Assembly: GCA_031264395.1 (NCBI GenBank)
Contig: JAISEB010000107.1
Coordinates: forward strand, 1 to 11,344
Length of the DNA: 11,344 bases
Reading direction: 5' to 3'
Source of the DNA: Treponema sp.
Lineage (GTDB): Bacteria; Spirochaetota; Spirochaetia; Treponematales; Breznakiellaceae
A program made the position numbers and the translations under genes. How positions within the stretch are numbered: position 1 is the first letter of the stretch; each line of letters starts with the position of its first letter. Under the pieces are notes generated by a model that was not told the origin of the DNA, ran no database searches, and was given only the letters and a program-made list of their open reading frames with translations. Positions 1-7,419 of the stretch are shown one piece after another.

Positions 1-1541
1 CGGTTTCTTGATTCGTCGATGTCCGCCTCCAGGGATTCGGCGCGTTTCCTGTCTTCCGGGGTAAGACGTTCCCCAAGATGTTCCTGCAGAAAGTCAAGGA
101 AATCTTCCACCAGGGCGACATAGGGCCCCAGAGCTTCCATTTCCTTTCCCTTGAAAATGAGATTTTTCTTGACGCTTCGTTCCAGAAGCAGGCTGATGCT
201 GTAACAGTCGTCGGTCATGTCTTCCAGATCGGCGATGATGCGCAACAACTGGGAGACACGGCGTTCCGAACGGCGGTTAAGATGTTCACGGGTACATTCA
301 ATAATAAAAGCGGTCAGGGCTTCCCGCATCTCGTCGGCGTATTCTTCCTTTTTCTTCATTTCCTCCACAAGGACGTCAACGGCCTTTTCCCTGTCTTCCG
401 TTTCCCTCAGCGTCCTGAGCATTTCGCTTACCCTGGCGTACATGGAAGAAGAGATCCCCGCCATGTCGCGTATTTCCTTTTCCGCCCGGAGTATGTTCAG
501 TTCCGGGGTATCCTGCAGGGCGCCCGACTGATATGCCAGATGGTAATGTGCGGAAACAACTTCGTTCTTGTCATCCTTGATAAAAAAGGAAACCAGGGCG
601 GCAAAGGGTTTGACAAAAGGAAGAAACAGCAGAGTGTTTATCACGTTAAACACCGTATGCAGCATGGCAAGATGGGCGGGAATCAGGGGATCGTACGCCG
701 CGCCGACGGCTCCGGGGGTAAGAATGTCTACCAGCATAAGCAGGGGTTTTAAAAGCGGCAGGGCCCAGAATGTGCCTATAACATTAAAAAGCACATGAAC
801 CAGCGCAGCCCGTTTTGCCGCGGTTTTGGCTCCAATGGCCGACAGGGCCGCGTCAATCGTGGTGCCGATATTGGCCCCCAGGATCATGGCGGCGGCCATT
901 TCATAGCCTACCACGCCGTTAAAGGCCATAGTCAGCATTATGGCGGTTGAGGCGCTGGAGGAATGGGTAATCAGGGTCATCAAAAGCCCCGCGCCGACGC
1001 CGATAAGGGACGAAACAAACCCGAAATTTGACAATGAGGTGATAATATTGACGCTGTTCCCCAAGGGGGGCATGGATTTGGTAAGGAAATTAAGGCCCAG
1101 GAAAAGGAGGCCGAGCCCCATGAGTACTTCCCCCAGATTCCGGAATTTCCATTTTATGACGCGGGCAATAAAGCCGATGCCCACAGCCGGCAGGGCCAGA
1201 GCCGAAATGTCCAGCGAAAAACCCACCAGGGACACAATCCAGGCGGTAACGGTAGTCCCGATATTCGCCCCCATGATCACCCCAATGGACTGTATCAGGG
1301 TAAGGAGGCCGGCGTTTACAAAGGATACCACCATGACGGTAGTCGCTGAAGAGGACTGGATAATGGCGGTTATGACAAATCCGGTCATGACCCCCATGAA
1401 ACGGTTTCCTGTCATAAAATTAAGGACCCGTTGCAGACGATTACCGGCAGCCTGCTGTATGCCGTCGCTCATCACCTTCATTCCATAAAGGAAAAGGCAA
1501 AGCGCCCCGGCTATACGGAACAAAACGCCTATTATACCCAT
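1..1541 (-). CDS. Na+/phosphate cotransporter (NptA/PF02690 type) with C-terminal PhoU-like domain, 3' end outside window
   Basis: The minus-strand frame is open from an ATG at 1541 to the window edge (513 codons). It encodes an inner-membrane Na/Pi-cotransporter family protein, expected to move inorganic phosphate with sodium. The N-terminus (MGIIGVLFRIAGALCLFLYG) is a membrane segment. The two inverted halves each carry the family's serine motif: QSSSATT at residues 62-68 and THSSSAST at 192-199. From about residue 335 the chain becomes hydrophilic and helical, rich in E, K, R and L, like the PhoU-type tail common in bacterial members. Usual length suggests only some tens of residues are missing. 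No good Shine-Dalgarno precedes ATG 1541. A TTG at 1571, in frame and ten codons upstream, is an alternative start. The family call is secure; the true substrate is inferred. Confidence 0.9.
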   Translation of the reverse strand, partial: MGIIGVLFRIAGALCLFLYGMKVMSDGIQQAAGNRLQRVLNFMTGNRFMGVMTGFVITAIIQSSSATTVMVVSFVNAGLLTLIQSIGVIMGANIGTTVTAWIVSLVGFSLDISALALPAVGIGFIARVIKWKFRNLGEVLMGLGLLFLGLNFLTKSMPPLGNSVNIITSLSNFGFVSSLIGVGAGLLMTLITHSSSASTAIMLTMAFNGVVGYEMAAAMILGANIGTTIDAALSAIGAKTAAKRAALVHVLFNVIGTFWALPLLKPLLMLVDILTPGAVGAAYDPLIPAHLAMLHTVFNVINTLLFLPFVKPFAALVSFFIKDDKNEVVSAHYHLAYQSGALQDTPELNILRAEKEIRDMAGISSSMYARVSEMLRTLRETEDREKAVDVLVEEMKKKEEYADEMREALTAFIIECTREHLNRRSERRVSQLLRIIADLEDMTDDCYSISLLLERSVKKNLIFKGKEMEALGPYVALVEDFLDFLQEHLGERLTPEDRKRAESLEADIDESRN

Positions 1542-1713
1542 AATTTGTACTATAAGGGATTTTTCCCCCAAAAAGCTAGTCCGGAAGGTTCACCGCGACA
1601 AGGACCTCGGGCGGGTTGGGAAAAACGGTAATTAAACGATATAACGGCACAACGCCGGAATCGTGCGGCCGCGGACAGAGTGTTCCGCGCTCTTTTGCGC
1701 GGGATTTCCGGGC

Positions 1714-1998
1714 CTACAGGTCCTCGATGGCGCCGTCCTGTATGTTTTTGATATAAAAATCCATGGCGGTAAGGCGGATCTGAACGCTGTCTTCTTTGGC
1801 GGAACCATCTTTGAGCGATTTAAGGACGGCCACAAGATTGTCTATGAGTTTTTTCCCCTGTTTCATGTCAAGACCGCCGGCTTCTCCGCTCAATTTCTCC
1901 AATTTGTCTATGTTTCCGCCGTCCAGATTCCCCAAACCGGCGGAGGTGATATTTGATATACAGCCTTCAAGTTCACTGCGCAAACCATCTACCGTCAT
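1714..1998 (-). CDS. small hypothetical protein, 94 aa
   Basis: I do not recognise this protein. It is soluble, acidic and mostly helical by appearance, with no signal peptide, membrane segment or cysteine pair; it has a single cysteine at position 13. A Gly/Leu/Asp-rich patch lies around residues 20-45 and a Lys-rich helix around 46-70. The ATG at 1998 is supported by a good Shine-Dalgarno (AAGGGAG, seven bases upstream). A probable promoter lies just upstream, so it seems to be its own transcription unit. It starts 113 bases after the regulator gene ends, and its stop is 172 bases before the phosphate transporter start. The overlapping plus-strand frames at this position lack ribosome sites. 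Confidence that it is real is good; function is unknown. Confidence 0.65.
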   Translation of the reverse strand: MTVDGLRSELEGCISNITSAGLGNLDGGNIDKLEKLSGEAGGLDMKQGKKLIDNLVAVLKSLKDGSAKEDSVQIRLTAMDFYIKNIQDGAIEDL

Positions 1999-2030
1999 AG
2001 CAAACTCCCTTAAACCACCCCAAAGGGCGT

Positions 2031-2071
2031 ACTATACTTTTCAGTATAGGTAAATTTATCACAAAATAAAA
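2031..2071 (-). promoter_or_regulatory. probable promoter with overlapping inverted repeat upstream of the 94-aa gene
   Basis: On the minus strand a TATACT -10 element (2043-2048) lies 17 bases from a weak -35 candidate, TTTTAT (2066-2071). This would give a leader of about 38 bases before ATG 1998. The -10 lies inside a perfect inverted repeat, CTATACT-TTTC-AGTATAG (2032-2049), which could be an operator. The surrounding 2050-2090 stretch is AT-rich. The -10 is convincing; the -35 is not. Confidence 0.4.
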
Positions 2072-2111
2072 GAGTTTTCCAAGATTTTAAGGGCCTGGCC
2101 GCGCCTTTTCA

Positions 2112-3419
2112 CTAATCCCGCAGCCGTTCCATGAGGGTAGCGTTCTGATCATTGCTGCGAACCAGCCGCCGGGCCAGCAGTTTCGAGAGAAAAATCCCGT
2201 AATAAGGGTATTCCCGGATAATGTTGACCAGGGTTTTGCGGGTCAAGAGGACAAGTTTTCCCGGCCCTTCGGCCCGTACCGAGGCGGAACGCCGCTGATT
2301 CAGGAGAAAGGCGATTTCACCCATAAAAATATCCTGGGGCGAAAGCCTTCCCACCTGTTTTAAATTGTGGAAAACGGTGTAGTTGCCGCTTATAATGTAG
2401 TACAGGTAATCGCTGGGCTCGTCTTCCCTGAGTACAATATCCCCTTTTTTTACGCTGACAATCTGTTCATGGGAAAAACCGACGGGGATTTCATGCTCCA
2501 CCGAAGTATCGTGCTTTAATATAAGGGACACCTGATTGCCCTTTTCGTTGTACTTAAGCTCTGTAGAAAGAACCGACGCCATCTGTATGCCCCTGCCGTG
2601 GAGGCTCATGGCATCCTGTGCGGCGATTTTACGAAGATGCGCCTTGACATCGAAGCCTTTTCCTTCGTCCCGTATGGTAAAAACGGTCTTGTCGCTCTGT
2701 ATATCCCAGAGGAATTCCACCCTTTTTGCCCGTACCGCCGGATCTTTGCATTTCAGGGCCACCAGATCCACCACGGAAAGGCCGTTCTCCATGGCTTCGG
2801 TCTTTTCTTCGTAGGTAATGCCGCAATTGCCGTGTTCGACGGCGTTGACAATAAGCTCTCCCAAGGCAAGCTGAAGGTGCATCTTTTTATCGGGATTGAT
2901 AAGGCCCCGCTGGGCAAGAATGGTAGCCCCGATTCCGGCGTACAGCGGGACGGCAAGAATGTCGTTTTCTATGGAAAAACTGCCCGAAGCCCCGTCCAGC
3001 AGGTTGCGGGAAAATTCCCGCTGAAATATGATCTGGTAGTTCTGCTCGATGATCTGGATATTTTTGATGATATGGGACCTGAGCCGGTAATTATCCAGCA
3101 TGGCAAGAACATTAATGGCCATGTATTTTTTGAGCAGCTCTTCTTCGTTGTCCTTGTCGCCCGAAAATATTCCCAGAATGCCAAAGTTGAGGATGCGTTT
3201 GTCTTCGCGTATATGGGAAGCAATACTGTCTATATTGATGACAGGATCCGAAAAATTGATGATCACAATCTCGGGAAGATCGTAGCTCAGGAAATCGAGT
3301 ATCTCTTCCTCCTGAAAAAGGAACCGAAGGTCGTATCCCGATCTGGGATTCTGTTTAAAGACCATTTCAAGGTTTTTTTTAACTTCCTCATCCGAATTTA
3401 CGATGCCTAAAAAACCCAT
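2112..3419 (-). CDS. three-domain regulator: pseudo-receiver, RsbW-like histidine-kinase-type ATPase, cyclic-nucleotide-binding domain
   Basis: A cytosolic signalling protein of 435 residues without membrane segments. Residues 1-125 look like a response-regulator receiver fold, but the expected phospho-acceptor aspartate is Asn55 (IVIINFSDP) and the conserved lysine region reads VLAMLD, so it is probably not phosphorylated. Residues 150-305 form an HATPase_c domain of the RsbW/SpoIIAB anti-sigma serine-kinase type: N-box ELIVNAVEHGN (188-198), G1 box DEGKGFD (251-257) and G2 box HGRGIQMA (274-281). No dimerisation/phospho-histidine helix is seen. Residues 320-415 are a CAP_ED domain. Its phosphate-binding cassette GEIAFLLNQRRSASVRAE keeps Glu368 and Arg377, so cAMP or cGMP binding is plausible. 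The only possible start is ATG 3419, because a stop lies four codons upstream; GGAGG lies 14 bases before it and AAGG two bases before it. It starts 43 bases after the sugar kinase stop, so cotranscription is likely. Targets are unknown. Confidence 0.88.
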   Translation of the reverse strand: MGFLGIVNSDEEVKKNLEMVFKQNPRSGYDLRFLFQEEEILDFLSYDLPEIVIINFSDPVINIDSIASHIREDKRILNFGILGIFSGDKDNEEELLKKYMAINVLAMLDNYRLRSHIIKNIQIIEQNYQIIFQREFSRNLLDGASGSFSIENDILAVPLYAGIGATILAQRGLINPDKKMHLQLALGELIVNAVEHGNCGITYEEKTEAMENGLSVVDLVALKCKDPAVRAKRVEFLWDIQSDKTVFTIRDEGKGFDVKAHLRKIAAQDAMSLHGRGIQMASVLSTELKYNEKGNQVSLILKHDTSVEHEIPVGFSHEQIVSVKKGDIVLREDEPSDYLYYIISGNYTVFHNLKQVGRLSPQDIFMGEIAFLLNQRRSASVRAEGPGKLVLLTRKTLVNIIREYPYYGIFLSKLLARRLVRSNDQNATLMERLRD

Positions 3420-3462
3420 GACCTTTTCTTATCCTCCGTACTTTTGATGAACAGCCCCGGAT

Positions 3463-4560
3463 CTAACGCTGTATTCTCGCCGATCCGCCGGACGCGAAAG
3501 CCTCTACCTGATCACGGCTTACCATGGAAACGTCCCCCGGCGTAGTCGTTAAAAGGGCGCCGTGCGCCCAGCCCAGACGAAGGGCCTCTTCCGGATCTTT
3601 GCCCGCAAGAAGGCCGTAAAAAAGCCCCGCGGCAAAACCGTCGCCGCCGCCTACCCTGTCATACACGTCAAGTTCCGCGACAGGAGCCCGGTAACTTTTG
3701 CCGTCAATCCAAAGCACGGCGCTCCAGGAATGGCGGCCCGCGGAATGGACATCCCTCAGGGTGGTGGCAACGGCGCGTATATTGGGAAAATCCGAAACCA
3801 CTCTCTCCATCATGGCGAAAAAAGAAGAAGGGTCAAGCCTGTCCCCGCCGCCCACTTCAGGCCCCTTGAGCCCCAGCCCTTTCTGCAGATCTTCTTCGTT
3901 TCCTACAAGAACATCGACATACGCGGCAATGCTCCTCAGTATTTTCTCGGGTCCCCCGCCTTCCGCGCCGGGGGAAAAACCGGCCGCGGCCCAGAGTTTG
4001 GCCCGGTAATTAAGGTCGAAAGAGACCACCGCGCCCGCCTTTTTCGCCGCCCGCATTGCTTCTACCGCCAGTTCCGACGTGGAAGGAGAAAGGGCGGAAA
4101 AAATTCCCCCGGAATGAAACCAGCGCACGCCGCCCATCATGGAATCCCAGTCAAAACTGCCGGGGGCAAGCTGCCCCGCCGCCTCGCCAGAGCGGTTGTA
4201 AAACACCACAGGCGCCCGCGCGCCGTATCCCCGGTCACTCCACACTATCGCCATATTGGGGCCCCGCACGCCGTCGTGGGCAAAACGCCTGTAATAAGGG
4301 GTAACGCCCGCCTTGCGCACCGCCGCCTCAATGCGCCTGCCTATGGGATAATCCACCATGGCGCTGGCTATGGCGGTTTTCATGCCAAAGCAGGAAGACA
4401 GATTGGCGGCCACATTGTATTCCCCCCCGGAAACATGCAGGGTGTATGTATCCGCTTCCGCAAAGGGAATCACACCCGGATCAAGCCTTGTAACCAGCGC
4501 CCCAAGGGCCAAAAGGTCATGTTTTGTCCCGGCGGCGCCGGGTATATGTAACGATGCCAT
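3463..4560 (-). CDS. PfkB-family sugar kinase, probably 2-keto-3-deoxygluconate kinase (KdgK-like)
   Basis: A cytosolic ribokinase-fold (PfkB) kinase of 365 residues. The sugar-binding N-terminal part has SGGEYNVAANL (44-54). FDLNYRAKLW (181-190) resembles the matching segment of KDG kinases. The second PfkB signature is DRVGGGDGFAAG (301-312), with Asp307 as the catalytic base in the GGGD anion hole. The GGGD form, rather than GAGD, and FDLNYR both point to KDG kinases, which make 2-keto-3-deoxy-6-phosphogluconate. Substrate is inferred from these and from the neighbouring gnd. It starts seven bases after the gnd stop. Its Shine-Dalgarno (TGAGG, five bases before ATG) includes the gnd stop codon TGA, which strongly suggests translational coupling. 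At 365 residues it is slightly longer than typical PfkB proteins, through an insert at about 192-245. Confidence 0.85.
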   Translation of the reverse strand: MASLHIPGAAGTKHDLLALGALVTRLDPGVIPFAEADTYTLHVSGGEYNVAANLSSCFGMKTAIASAMVDYPIGRRIEAAVRKAGVTPYYRRFAHDGVRGPNMAIVWSDRGYGARAPVVFYNRSGEAAGQLAPGSFDWDSMMGGVRWFHSGGIFSALSPSTSELAVEAMRAAKKAGAVVSFDLNYRAKLWAAAGFSPGAEGGGPEKILRSIAAYVDVLVGNEEDLQKGLGLKGPEVGGGDRLDPSSFFAMMERVVSDFPNIRAVATTLRDVHSAGRHSWSAVLWIDGKSYRAPVAELDVYDRVGGGDGFAAGLFYGLLAGKDPEEALRLGWAHGALLTTTPGDVSMVSRDQVEAFASGGSARIQR

Positions 4561-4567
4561 AAAAACC

Positions 4568-6016
4568 TCACGCTGTATACGTTGACGCGCTTGTTACGCC
4601 GCCTTTTCCGGTCCAATTGGTGTGAAAAAATTCGCCCCTGGGCTTGTCCACCCGCTCGTAAGTATGGGCGCCGAAATAATCCCGCTGGGCCTGCAACAGA
4701 TTCGCCGGAAGCCGTTCGTTCCTGTAGCCGTCAAAATACGCCAGGGCGCTCAGCAGGGCCGGGGCGGGCACGCCGTTTTTTACCACGGACGCGGCTACCC
4801 GCCGCCAGGGTTCCTGCGCCTCCTCAATAACCCGCGTAAAGAAAGGATCAAGGAGCAGGTTTTCCAGATCGGGCTTTTTGTCAAACGCTTCCTTTATTTT
4901 GCCAAGAAAAGCAGACCGTATGATACAGCCGCCCCGCCACATAAGGGCTATGCCCCCGTAATTAAGGTTCCATTTGTATTCTTTGGCGGCTTCCCGCATA
5001 AGAAGATAACCCTGCGCATAGGAGACCACTTTGGCGGCATACAGGGCTTTTCCAAGATCGCTTGTAAAGGCAGATTCATCGGCCGGTTTTTCGATTGCGG
5101 GACCCGAAAAAATTTTCCCCGCCCGTACCCGTTCGGTTTTGGCGGCCGAAAGACAGCGGCTGAACACCGCTTCTCCAATGAGGGTAAGCGGTACGCCGAA
5201 TTCCAGCGCCGCCATGCCGGTCCATTTTCCGGTTCCCTTTTGGCCTGCCGTATCGAGTATTTTTTCGGCAAGCGGCCGGCCGTCTTCATCCTTGAACCGG
5301 AGTATGTCCCTGGTTATCCCGGTAAGGTAACTGTCAAGGTCTCCCGAGTTCCAGTCTTCAAAGACATCGCCCATTTTTTCATGGGAAAAGCCCAGAATTT
5401 TTTTCATGATGTCGTAGGTTTCGGCGATAAGCTGCATGTCGCCGTATTCGATGCCGTTATGAACCATTTTAACGAAATGGCCGGCGCCGTTTTCACCGAC
5501 CCAGTCGCAGCAGGGGTTTCCGCCGGCCCTGGCCGCAATAGCCTGCAGGATGGGCCTTACCAGCGGCCATGCGGCCGGAGACCCCCCCGGCATAATGGAA
5601 GGACCGGTCAGGGCGCCTTCTTCCCCGCCTGAAACTCCCGTTCCTATATACAAAAGCCCCCGTGATTCCACAAAGGCGGCGCGGCGTATGGTATCCTGAT
5701 AATTGGAATTTCCCCCGTCTATGATCACGTCGCCTTTCTCCAAAACCTCCAGCAGCTGCTGTATGGTTTCGTCCACCGCTACGCCGGCCTTGACCATGAT
5801 CATGACCTTCCGCGGCCGCTCAAGGGCCGCCGCCAGTTCCGCCACGCTACGGCATCCGGTTATTTTTTTGCCCGCGCCGCGGCCCTGCACAAACGCGTCA
5901 ACCCTGGAAACGGTGCGGTTATACACCGCAACCTGAAATCCCCTGCTTTCTATATTGAGGACAAGGTTTTCACCCATTACCGCAAGACCAATAAGCCCTA
6001 TATCCGCACCGGCCAT
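4568..6016 (-). CDS. gnd: 6-phosphogluconate dehydrogenase, decarboxylating
   Basis: Converts 6-phosphogluconate to ribulose 5-phosphate and CO2 with reduction of NAD(P)+ in the oxidative pentose phosphate pathway. With the start at ATG 6016 it has 482 residues, the usual length of the long form. Visible elements are the dinucleotide fold GLIGLAVMG (7-15), NRT (33-35) that normally contacts the NADP phosphate, IIDGGNSNYQDT (98-109), GVSGGEEGA (127-135), and the catalytic segment with Lys183, Asn187 and Glu190 in GHFVKMVHNGIEYGDMQ. A His in RDYFGAHTYER (near 451) matches the residue donated across the dimer. The open frame extends 58 codons further upstream, but only ATG 6016 has a proper Shine-Dalgarno (AGGAG, seven bases upstream), and the extension would overlap the divergent tag gene. 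First gene of the operon with the downstream sugar kinase. Confidence 0.97.
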   Translation of the reverse strand: MAGADIGLIGLAVMGENLVLNIESRGFQVAVYNRTVSRVDAFVQGRGAGKKITGCRSVAELAAALERPRKVMIMVKAGVAVDETIQQLLEVLEKGDVIIDGGNSNYQDTIRRAAFVESRGLLYIGTGVSGGEEGALTGPSIMPGGSPAAWPLVRPILQAIAARAGGNPCCDWVGENGAGHFVKMVHNGIEYGDMQLIAETYDIMKKILGFSHEKMGDVFEDWNSGDLDSYLTGITRDILRFKDEDGRPLAEKILDTAGQKGTGKWTGMAALEFGVPLTLIGEAVFSRCLSAAKTERVRAGKIFSGPAIEKPADESAFTSDLGKALYAAKVVSYAQGYLLMREAAKEYKWNLNYGGIALMWRGGCIIRSAFLGKIKEAFDKKPDLENLLLDPFFTRVIEEAQEPWRRVAASVVKNGVPAPALLSALAYFDGYRNERLPANLLQAQRDYFGAHTYERVDKPRGEFFHTNWTGKGGVTSASTYTA

Positions 6017-6085
6017 TACATGCTCCTGTTGTCGTGTCATCTTATCATATAGCATATTCTTCAAAAAAGGAATATCATCTTTCCG
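6017..6085. promoter_or_regulatory. divergent gnd / tag intergenic region with candidate promoters
   Basis: These 69 AT-rich bases must hold the start signals for both divergent genes. For gnd (minus strand) a TATGAT -10 (6044-6049) lies 17 bases from TTCCTT (6067-6072), a poor -35; the resulting leader would be about 20 bases. For tag (plus strand) TTGTCG (6029-6034) and CATATT (spacer 18) is a possible pair. The two candidate promoters overlap, so the genes may compete. Only the gnd -10 is close to consensus. Confidence 0.35.
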
Positions 6086-6679
6086 ATGAATCACCGTATT
6101 AAAACGCCGGAACCCGTTGTCCGGTGTTCCTGGTGCCAGGGCGATACACTGTACACATCCTATCATGACAGGGAATGGGGAAAACCGCAAAAAAACAGCC
6201 GGAAACTTTTTGAGGCCCTTATTCTGGACGGCGCCCAGGCCGGGCTTTCATGGCTTACCATTTTGAAGCGAAGAAAGGGCTACCGCGCCGCGTTTGATTC
6301 CTTTGATCCCGAAAAGATTGCCCGGTATACCCGGCGGGACATAAACCGCCTCATGGGGGATCAGGGCATCATCAGAAATAGGCGGAAGATTGAATCGGCA
6401 ATAGAAAACGCCAGGGCCTATCTTAAAATGACGGAAGGATCGGTGTCTTTTTCAAAATGGCTCTGGAACTGGGTGGACGGGGAGCCTCTTGTCAACCATT
6501 TCAAAACGGCGGCGGAAATTCCCGCTTCCACGGAACTTTCAGAGAGGATTTCCGCGGAGCTTAAAAAGAAGGGGTTTTCATTTGTGGGGCCTACGATCAT
6601 CTATGCCTTCCTGCAGGCTTCGGGTCTTGTAAATGATCATCTAACGTCCTGTTTCCGGCATCCTGAAAACCAGACATGA
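6086..6679 (+). CDS. tag: DNA-3-methyladenine glycosylase I
   Basis: Excises 3-methyladenine from alkylated DNA, the first step of base-excision repair. The 197 residues can be aligned by eye to E. coli Tag (recalled sequence) with a constant offset of ten. The zinc-site residues are all present: Cys14 (RCSWC), His27 (SYHDREWG), His185 and Cys189 (VNDHLTSC). The aromatic pocket is kept as Tyr26 and Trp56 (QAGLSW). The residue equal to E. coli Glu38, which contacts the base, is Asp48 (LILDGAQAGLSW). The start has only a distant AAGGAA (13 bases before ATG), but no other in-frame start fits before the zinc cysteine. The stop overlaps the next gene's start (ATGA), so the two form one unit. Confidence 0.95.
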   Translation: MNHRIKTPEPVVRCSWCQGDTLYTSYHDREWGKPQKNSRKLFEALILDGAQAGLSWLTILKRRKGYRAAFDSFDPEKIARYTRRDINRLMGDQGIIRNRRKIESAIENARAYLKMTEGSVSFSKWLWNWVDGEPLVNHFKTAAEIPASTELSERISAELKKKGFSFVGPTIIYAFLQASGLVNDHLTSCFRHPENQT

Positions 6680-7419
6680 CCTATCTGACGGGCTTTCATG
6701 CCATTGAAGAATATATCAAATCGGGAAGAGCCGGCAGAGGCCCGCTGCTTCTTGCAAAGGCCGGGCCGCGGGCAAGGGAGATAGCCGCCCTTGCCGTGGA
6801 ACACAAGGTCCGGGTGGACAGGGTCGGTACAAGCGAGCTTGACCGGATTGCCCCGGACCACCGGGGAATAGCCCTGGAAACCGAAGGGATCCTTGCCGCT
6901 CCGGGAACGGACATCAGCCTTGAGGATTTTATCGCGGGGCTGGGGGACAGAAAGGACTCCCTTGTCCTTATGCTGGACGGCGTTACCGATCCGCACAATT
7001 ACGGGGCCATACTGCGTTCCTGCGATCAGTTTGCCGTTGATCTTGTGGTCTCGGGCAAAAGACGGAACGCAAAACACGCGGATGTTATCGCAAAAACCTC
7101 CGCCGGCGCGGTCTCGTATGTTCCGGCCGCGGAGACGGCGAACCTTTCCCGCGCCGCGGAAGACTTGAAAAAAGCGGGCTTCTGGATCTACGGCGCCGAC
7201 ATGAAGGGGGAACCGGTTTATACCGTGGATCTTGCGGGCCGCGCCGTTATTGTTCTTGGGGATGAAGGAAACGGCATTTCGAGGCTGCTTCGGGAACACT
7301 GCGACGCCATGGTAGCCGTTCCCGCAAGGGGCCAGGTAGATTCTCTTAACGTATCGGTAGCCGCCGGAGTGCTGCTCTATGAAGCGGCGCGTCAGCGCTG
7401 CCGCCGCGCATCACCGTGA
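6676..7419 (+). CDS. rlmB: SpoU-family 23S rRNA (guanosine-2'-O-)-methyltransferase, RlmB type
   Basis: A SPOUT-fold enzyme of 247 residues that transfers a methyl group from SAM to a ribose 2'-OH. RlmB makes Gm2251 in the peptidyl-transferase loop of 23S rRNA. The start MTYLTGFHAIEEYIKSG opens the short L30e-like substrate-binding domain (about 1-75). Then come the three SPOUT motifs: motif 1 DPHNYGAILRSCDQF (105-119, Asn108 and Arg114), motif 2 VLGDEGNGISRLLREHCD (193-210, Glu197) and motif 3 SLNVSVAAGVLLYEAAR (223-239, Asn225), which forms the trefoil knot. The ATG at 6676 overlaps the tag stop in ATGA with no separate Shine-Dalgarno, indicating coupling. Its last nine bases overlap the convergent DUF1848 gene. 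A relative such as TrmH on tRNA is less likely because the N-terminal domain is of RlmB type. Confidence 0.9.
   Translation: MTYLTGFHAIEEYIKSGRAGRGPLLLAKAGPRAREIAALAVEHKVRVDRVGTSELDRIAPDHRGIALETEGILAAPGTDISLEDFIAGLGDRKDSLVLMLDGVTDPHNYGAILRSCDQFAVDLVVSGKRRNAKHADVIAKTSAGAVSYVPAAETANLSRAAEDLKKAGFWIYGADMKGEPVYTVDLAGRAVIVLGDEGNGISRLLREHCDAMVAVPARGQVDSLNVSVAAGVLLYEAARQRCRRASP

Noticed and set aside
78..752. Plus-strand open frame (224 aa)
   Set aside because: Lies opposite the phosphate transporter tail, whose minus-strand frame is open and reads as a PhoU-like helix region without a break.
1685..1702. Hairpin CCGCGC-TCTTTT-GCGCGG after the 94-aa gene
   Set aside because: A good short stem, but no U-tract follows on the minus strand, so I do not call it a terminator.
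2598..3410. Plus-strand open frame (270 aa) opposite the regulator
   Set aside because: The minus strand encodes clear HATPase and cNMP motifs here; the plus frame has none.
3562..4551. Long plus-strand open frame (329 aa) antisense to the sugar kinase
   Set aside because: Rich in Arg, Gly, His and Pro with no recognisable motif; it mirrors the well-supported PfkB gene on the other strand.
4622..5632. Plus-strand open frame (336 aa) antisense to gnd
   Set aside because: No family features and fully opposite a canonical gnd with intact catalytic residues.
6017..6190. 58-codon N-terminal extension of gnd
   Set aside because: Overlaps divergent tag, has no homology to the family start, and the good Shine-Dalgarno precedes ATG 6016.
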